NCBI RefSeq assembly: GCF_008042275.1
Contig: NZ_RDBK01000043.1
Coordinates: 4,458,293-4,492,522, forward strand
Reading direction: 5' to 3'
DNA length: 34,230 bases
DNA from: Streptomyces sp. OR43
Lineage (GTDB): Bacteria; Actinomycetota; Actinomycetes; Streptomycetales; Streptomycetaceae
In this document: piece by piece, positions 29,935 through 34,230 of the stretch
How positions within the stretch are numbered: position 1 is the stretch's first letter
How the letters are laid out: the number at the start of each line of letters is the position of its first letter
Translations under genes and position numbers: made by a program
The notes under the pieces: model-generated
Seen by the model: only the letters and a program-made list of their open reading frames with translations
Database searches by the model: none
What the model was told of the DNA's origin: nothing

Positions 29935-31152
29935 ATGACACTCGACGTCCCCGCGCTCCGCGCACAGATTCCGGCCCTGTCGGCAGGGTCGGCCCGCTTC
30001 GACGCACCGGGTGGCACCCAGACCCCGCAGCCGGTGATCGACGCGATCGTGGAGGCCCTGTCCCGTCCGCTCGCCGTACGGGGTACGCAGAACGAGGGCG
30101 AACGGAACGCGGAGGCGATCGTGGCCGGGGCGCGGGCGGCGCTCGCGGACCTGGTGGGGGCGGAGCCGCGTGGCATCGTGTTCGGACGCAGTTCCACCCA
30201 GCTCACGTACGACCTGGCGCGGACCCTGGCCAAGGGCTGGGGACCGGGGGACGAGGTGGTCGTCAGCCGGCTCGACCACGACGCCAACATCCGTCCCTGG
30301 GTGCAGGCGGCGCAGGCCGTCGGCGCGACGGTCCGGTGGGTCGACTTCGAGCCGGACAGCGGGGAACTGCCGCCCGCCCGGTTCGACGGGGTACTGTCCG
30401 CGCGGACCCGCCTGGTGGCGGTCACCGGAGCGTCCAACCTCATCGGGACCCGTCCCGACCTGCCCGCGATCGCGGAGCTCGTCCACCGGGCGGGCGCCCT
30501 GCTGCACGTGGACGCCGTGCACCTGGCGGCCCACGGCTCCGTCCGCCTGGACACGCTCGGCGCCGACTTCCTCGTCTGCTCCCCGTACAAGTTCCTCGGC
30601 CCGCACATGGGCGTGCTGGCGAGCCGCCCCGAACTGCTGGAGACCCTGCGGCCCGACAAGCTGCTGCCGTCGACCGACGCGGTCCCGGAGCGGCTGGAAC
30701 TGGGCACCCTGCCGTACGAGTTCCTGGCCGCGGCCCGGGCCGCGGTGGACTTCCTCGCCTCGCTGGCACCGGGCGTCGACGGCACCCGCCGGGAGCGGCT
30801 GGCCGCGGCGTTCGAGGAGATCGAGGCCCATGAGGACGCCCTGCGGGTCCGGATCGAGAAGGGTCTGTCCGCTCTCGACGGCATCGTCGTGCACTCGCGT
30901 GCGGCCCGGCGCACCCCGACGCTGCTGGTGACCTTCCGGGGCAGGTCGGCGGCGGACGCGTCACGGTTCCTGGCGGCGCGCGGGGTCGACGCGCCGGCGG
31001 GCTCGTTCTACGCCCTGGAGGCCTCCCGCCACCTGGGGCTGGGCGACGCGGGAGGGCTGCGGATCGGCTTGGCCCCGTACAACAGCGAGGAGGACGCCGA
31101 CCGGCTGCTGGAGGGTGTGGCCGCCTTCCTCGCACAGACCCCGCGCGACTGA
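29935..31152 (+). CDS. Class V aminotransferase, cysteine-desulfurase-like (VC1184-type) protein
   Basis: A 405-residue PLP-dependent enzyme of aminotransferase class V. The cofactor Lys219 is in 'CSPYKFLGPHMG', the Asp that binds the pyridine nitrogen is Asp193 in 'LHVDAVHLAAH', and 'FGRSSTQLTYDLARTL' and 'VSRLDHDANIRPW' correspond to the phosphate-binding and ring-stacking regions. In SufS-type desulfurases a catalytic cysteine sits in the C-terminal 'GHHC' loop; here the corresponding stretch is 'VDAPAGSFYALEASRHLGL' and the only cysteine visible, Cys215, lies beside the Lys. It therefore fits the uncharacterised VC1184-like subfamily and probably is not a true desulfurase. ATG 29935 has AGGAGGA 5 bases upstream. 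No suf or isc genes are nearby; it seems monocistronic. Confidence 0.85.
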   Translation: MTLDVPALRAQIPALSAGSARFDAPGGTQTPQPVIDAIVEALSRPLAVRGTQNEGERNAEAIVAGARAALADLVGAEPRGIVFGRSSTQLTYDLARTLAKGWGPGDEVVVSRLDHDANIRPWVQAAQAVGATVRWVDFEPDSGELPPARFDGVLSARTRLVAVTGASNLIGTRPDLPAIAELVHRAGALLHVDAVHLAAHGSVRLDTLGADFLVCSPYKFLGPHMGVLASRPELLETLRPDKLLPSTDAVPERLELGTLPYEFLAAARAAVDFLASLAPGVDGTRRERLAAAFEEIEAHEDALRVRIEKGLSALDGIVVHSRAARRTPTLLVTFRGRSAADASRFLAARGVDAPAGSFYALEASRHLGLGDAGGLRIGLAPYNSEEDADRLLEGVAAFLAQTPRD

Positions 31153-31197
31153 CCGGGAGCGGCCCGCCGGGGCTCCGTCCGACCGTCTCCGGCTCCT

Positions 31198-31947
31198 TCA
31201 GCCCGAGGCGCGGTGGGAGGTCCGCGGCGCGGGCGCCGGTGCGGGGGCCTGCGCGGCGCGGGTCACGTCCGATACCAGCTCGACCACATCGGGCCCGTAC
31301 GCCTGCGAGTTGACCACCTTCAGCAGCAGGCAGAAGGTGTTGTTGCCGTGTTTACGGGCGAGGCGCTCGTAGTTGCGGGCCAGATAGCGGGAGGCCGCCT
31401 GGTTGGTGATGGCCTGCTGCCCGCAGAACAGGAAGACCGGGCGCGCTTCCTGACCTGCCGTCAGCCGGGCCAGGATCACGTACTCGGCGACGCCCTTCTC
31501 CACCCGGTAGCGTTCCGAGCCGATCTGGAAGGCATTGCGGTCCGGGCCCGGCTCGGCGTCCGTGTTGATCTTCACTCCGGGCAGCAGCGAGTGCAGGTGC
31601 GCGGCCATCCGGCGGTTGGAGACGGGGCCGCCGACGCAGAACTCGGTCCGCTCGCCGAACCCTTGCTGGGCGATGTCGTGCGCCAGGATCTGGGCATGCG
31701 CCGAACAGTCCTTGATCAGCGCGGAGAGCTCCAGCAGGGCGAAGACGTCGTGCCGGTGGACGGCGCCGTCACCGCCCGCGTCGCGGTTGACGACGAGCAG
31801 GCACTCCGAGTTGCCGGGCAGCCCGAAGAACGCCTGCTTGCGGCGGAGCTTGCGGCGCCAGATATAGGTGCGCGCGAGCCAGCCGAGGGTGGCGCTGAGG
31901 CCGACGGCTATCACGCCCAGCACGATGTTGCGTACGTCGTCAGTCAT
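31198..31947 (-). CDS. Membrane-anchored conserved protein of unknown function
   Basis: A 249-residue protein with one N-terminal membrane helix ('IVLGVIAVGLSATLGWLARTYIW') followed by the basic 'RRKLRRKQ', so the bulk should lie in the cytoplasm. The soluble part looks like an alpha/beta domain: 'SECLLVVNRDAG', 'DVFALLELSALIKDC', 'TEFCVGGPVSNRRMAAHLHSLLPGVKI', 'YVILARLTAGQEARPVFLFCGQQAITNQAASRYLARNYERLARK', 'TFCLLLKVVNSQAYGPDVVELVSDVT'. The tail is Ala/Pro-rich and disordered. I know no function for it. The ATG at 31947 has no clear Shine-Dalgarno site. It converges with the aminotransferase gene (45-base gap) and diverges from the gamma-glutamyltransferase gene. Confidence 0.75.
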   Translation of the reverse strand: MTDDVRNIVLGVIAVGLSATLGWLARTYIWRRKLRRKQAFFGLPGNSECLLVVNRDAGGDGAVHRHDVFALLELSALIKDCSAHAQILAHDIAQQGFGERTEFCVGGPVSNRRMAAHLHSLLPGVKINTDAEPGPDRNAFQIGSERYRVEKGVAEYVILARLTAGQEARPVFLFCGQQAITNQAASRYLARNYERLARKHGNNTFCLLLKVVNSQAYGPDVVELVSDVTRAAQAPAPAPAPRTSHRASG

Positions 31948-32051
31948 GGGCGGGCATGTTAGCGGGCATTCGGCCTCAAGTTCGAGGCGGTCCTGACGGG
32001 GCTGCCGGAGCGGCGTTACCCTGCGCGGACAATCCTTCACTGGAGGTGCGC

Positions 32052-33893
32052 ATGAGGCGTTCCGTTGCGCGGAATGTGTCGTTATCAGGTGTTCTCGCCG
32101 TTGTGGTGACGGTCGGGGCAGCAGCCCCGTCCTCCTCCGCGCCACCGGTCCCACCGCCCGCGAAGTCACCCGTGGCGGCCGGATACGGGGGAGCGGTCTC
32201 CAGCGTCGACGCCGATGCGACGGCCGCGGGCATCGAGGTGCTCCGCAAGGGCGGCAACGCGGTGGACGCGGCCGTCGCGACCGCGGCGGCGCTCGGGGTG
32301 ACCGAACCGTACTCGGCAGGGCTGGGCGGGGGCGGGTACTTCGTGCACTACGACGCCCGCACCCGCACCGTGGAGACGATCGACGGCCGCGAGACCGCGC
32401 CGCGCAGCGCGGACTCCTCGCTCTTCCTGGAGAACGGGAAGCCCATCGCCTTCGAGTCCGCCGTCACCAGCGGCCTCGGGGTCGGCACCCCGGGCACGCC
32501 CGCCACCTGGGACGCCGCTCTCGACGCGTGGGGCAGCAAGTCGCTCCGGCAGGTTCTGAAACCGGCCGAGAAGCTGGCCCGTGACGGATTCGTCGTCGAT
32601 GGCACGTTCCGCTCGCAGACCGCGGGCAACCAGGCCAGGTTCGCCGACTTCCCCGCCACCCGGAAGCTCTTCCTGCCCGGCGGCACCCTCCCCGAGGTCG
32701 GCTCCGTCTTCAAGAACCCCGACCTGGCGCGTACGTACGAGGAGGTCGGCCGCAAGGGGGTCGACGCGCTGTACCGGGGCAAGCTGGCCGACGACATCGT
32801 GCGGACCGTACGCAACCCGCCCGTCGACCCCGCGTCGGCCCGGGTGGTACGTCCGGGCGACCTGACCGCGAAGGACCTGCGTTCCTACCGGGCGCTGCGG
32901 CAGGCACCCACGAAGGCCGGCTATCGGGGGCTCGACGTCTACGGGATGGCGCCGTCGTCGTCCGGTGGTACGACGGTGGGCGAGGCTCTCAACATCCTTG
33001 AGTCCACCGACCTTTCGAAGGCGAGCCAGGCGCAGTACCTGCACCGCTACATCGAAGCGAGCCGCATCGCCTTCGCGGACCGCGGGCGCTGGGTCGGCGA
33101 TCCGGCGTTCGAGGACGTGCCGACGAAGGAACTCCTCAGTCAGCGGTTCGCCGACTCGCGGGAGTGTCTGATCAGGGACGACGCGGTGCTCACCAGCCCC
33201 CTCGCCCCGGGCGACCCGCGTCACCCCGGCGACTGCGCCGGTACGGGGACAGCCGCGCCGACGACGTACGAGGGCGAGAACACCACGCACCTCACGACCG
33301 CTGACAAGTGGGGCAACGTCGTCGCGTACACCTTGACGATCGAGCAGACCGGCGGCAGCGGCATCACGGTGCCGGGGCGCGGATTCCTGCTCAACAACGA
33401 GCTGACGGACTTCTCGTTCGCGCCGGCCGATCCGGCCGTCCACGACCCGAACCTGCCGGGTCCGGGCAAGCGGCCCCGATCGTCGATCTCCCCGACCATC
33501 GTGCTGAAGCACGGCGAGCCGGTGCTGGCCCTGGGGTCGCCCGGCGGCGCCACGATCATCACCACCGTGCTCCAGTCGCTGATCGGCACGGTCGACCGGG
33601 GCCTGCCGCTGGTGGACGCCATCGCGGCGCCCCGCGCCAGCCAGCGCAACGCGGCGGCCACGGAGCTCGAACCGGGCCTGTGGAACAGCCCGGTCCGGGC
33701 CCGACTGGAAGCTCTGGGGCACGTCTTCAAGCCCAACCCGGAGATCGGCGCGGCGACGGGCGTGCAGCGGCTGCCGGACGGGCGTTGGCTGGCCGCGGCC
33801 GAGACGGAGCGGCGCGGCGGCGGTTCGGCCATGGTGGTGAGGCCGTCGCGTCAGGGAGGTGGCGACGAGTCGGTAGTGACGACGAGTCGGTAG
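32052..33893 (+). CDS. Secreted gamma-glutamyltransferase
   Basis: A 613-residue gamma-glutamyltranspeptidase, an Ntn-hydrolase that cleaves itself into two subunits. The signal peptide (about 1-30) is followed by the large-subunit core: 'DATAAGIEVLRKGGNAVDAAVATAAALGVTEPYSAGLGGGGYFVHY' (landmark) and 'TIDGRETAP'. Autocleavage and catalysis should use Thr411 in 'GENTTHLTTADKWGN'. The small subunit has 'TIEQTGGSGITVPGRGFLLNNELTDFS', 'KRPRSSISPTIVLKHGEPVLALGSPGG' and the C-terminal 'AATGVQRLPDGRWLAAAE'. It transfers or hydrolyses gamma-glutamyl groups of glutathione-like or other gamma-glutamyl compounds outside the cell. The ATG at 32052 follows GGAGG 5 bases upstream. The last codons come from a small tandem duplication. 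Confidence 0.93.
   Translation: MRRSVARNVSLSGVLAVVVTVGAAAPSSSAPPVPPPAKSPVAAGYGGAVSSVDADATAAGIEVLRKGGNAVDAAVATAAALGVTEPYSAGLGGGGYFVHYDARTRTVETIDGRETAPRSADSSLFLENGKPIAFESAVTSGLGVGTPGTPATWDAALDAWGSKSLRQVLKPAEKLARDGFVVDGTFRSQTAGNQARFADFPATRKLFLPGGTLPEVGSVFKNPDLARTYEEVGRKGVDALYRGKLADDIVRTVRNPPVDPASARVVRPGDLTAKDLRSYRALRQAPTKAGYRGLDVYGMAPSSSGGTTVGEALNILESTDLSKASQAQYLHRYIEASRIAFADRGRWVGDPAFEDVPTKELLSQRFADSRECLIRDDAVLTSPLAPGDPRHPGDCAGTGTAAPTTYEGENTTHLTTADKWGNVVAYTLTIEQTGGSGITVPGRGFLLNNELTDFSFAPADPAVHDPNLPGPGKRPRSSISPTIVLKHGEPVLALGSPGGATIITTVLQSLIGTVDRGLPLVDAIAAPRASQRNAAATELEPGLWNSPVRARLEALGHVFKPNPEIGAATGVQRLPDGRWLAAAETERRGGGSAMVVRPSRQGGGDESVVTTSR
33864..33893 (+). repeat. 13-base direct repeat containing the gamma-glutamyltransferase stop codon
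   Basis: GACGAGTCGGTAG occurs at 33864-33876 and again at 33881-33893, a 17-base period. Because 17 is not a multiple of three, the second copy is read in another frame and its TAG is the stop, so the last few residues look like a recent tandem duplication. Confidence 0.8.
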
Positions 33894-33894
33894 C

Positions 33895-33922
33895 GACGAA
33901 GCGTCACCAATGACGTTGCGTC
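33895..33922 (+). terminator. Hairpin after the gamma-glutamyltransferase gene
   Basis: 33895-33906 pairs with 33911-33922 around the loop CCAA (12 positions, one G-U and one mismatch), beginning 1 base after the stop codon. A plausible terminator without a T-run. Confidence 0.55.
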
Positions 33923-34060
33923 AGTAGCGGTACAGGCGGGGTCGGTCGGGCGCGGGTGATGTGCGCCGGACCGGCCCCGCAGCCTCGACGGGGGCATGCA
34001 GGGGGGCGTCTTGGCTGATCTCAGCAAGGGAAAGACTCCTCACAGAAGGGCACCCACACG

Positions 34061-34230
34061 GTGCGTATGCGAACGCTTGCCCTCGCCACGGTCTCCGGCG
34101 CCGCGCTGCTCGCGGCCGGATCCCTGACGCCCGCGGCCCGGGGCGGTTCGGTCCTGCGGTCCGACGTGTTCACGCCTGCGCCGACAGCGCGTCCGGTGGT
34201 GGTGGACCTCACTCCCGCCGCCTATGCCCG
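34061..34230 (+). CDS. N-terminus of a secreted protein (runs off the window)
   Basis: Fifty-six codons are visible. The GTG at 34061 has AGAAGGG 10 bases upstream; an in-frame ATG at 34067 is an alternative start. The sequence begins with a short basic region and a hydrophobic stretch, 'LALATVSGAALLAAGSL', ending at a possible signal peptidase site 'TPAARG', then a polar Pro/Thr/Val-rich stretch. This is enough to call it exported, not to identify the family. Confidence 0.6.
   Translation, partial: MRMRTLALATVSGAALLAAGSLTPAARGGSVLRSDVFTPAPTARPVVVDLTPAAYA

Noticed and set aside
1..34230. Mobile elements, tRNA or rRNA genes, attachment sites
   Set aside because: No transposase or integrase, no terminal inverted repeats, and no cloverleaf or ribosomal sequence was recognised on either strand.

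Overview
The window is chromosomal DNA from a high-GC actinomycete, almost certainly a Streptomyces. G or C fills nearly every third codon position, GTG and TTG starts occur, and the gene content (FemX/MurJ, CUT1 transporters without their own ATPase, CBM13-bearing secreted glycosidases, a large secreted subtilase) is typical of that genus. No rRNA, tRNA, CRISPR array, insertion sequence or phage gene was seen.

Bases 1-7227 form a cell-envelope block. A lipoprotein that looks like the N-terminus of an L,D-transpeptidase (cut by the window edge) diverges from a FemX-type aminoacyl-tRNA-dependent peptidoglycan bridge enzyme and the lipid II flippase MurJ, which overlap by GTGA. A response regulator, a sensor kinase and a GerMN-like lipoprotein follow, joined by ATGA overlaps, then a YihY/BrkB-type membrane protein. 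Bases 7356-11645 encode one very large secreted subtilisin-like protease with a long Asp-His insert and C-terminal HAF-type repeats. It ends in a perfect 17-bp hairpin. A GntR regulator and a TauE-type permease (minus strand) follow.

Bases 13556-28356 are the main attraction: what appears to be a complete locus for taking apart plant type II arabinogalactan (arabinogalactan-protein). On the minus strand lie an AraF-like sugar-binding lipoprotein with its ATPase and permease (CUT2 type), then a CUT1 oligosaccharide importer (two permeases and a binding protein). A LacI-family repressor follows. On the plus strand are a secreted GH43 exo-beta-1,3-galactanase with CBM13 and a secreted GH30 endo-beta-1,6-galactanase with two trefoil modules. 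A cytoplasmic GH35 beta-galactosidase on the minus strand closes the set. Near-identical palindromes close to ATGTTTACGTAAACAT lie in front of the CUT1 operon, the repressor gene, the GH43 gene and the GH35 gene. Another, half-conserved copy stands beside a gene remnant. I read this as one LacI regulon: secreted enzymes cut the galactan, CUT1 imports galacto-oligosaccharides, GH35 finishes them inside, and the AraF-type system imports released arabinose. The AraF-type operon has a different promoter/operator and is probably controlled from elsewhere.

Bases 28357-34230 hold a long intergenic stretch with a truncated coding remnant, a small conserved protein of unknown function, a class V aminotransferase resembling cysteine desulfurases but without the catalytic cysteine, a membrane-anchored protein of unknown function, a secreted gamma-glutamyltransferase, and the start of another secreted protein cut by the window end.
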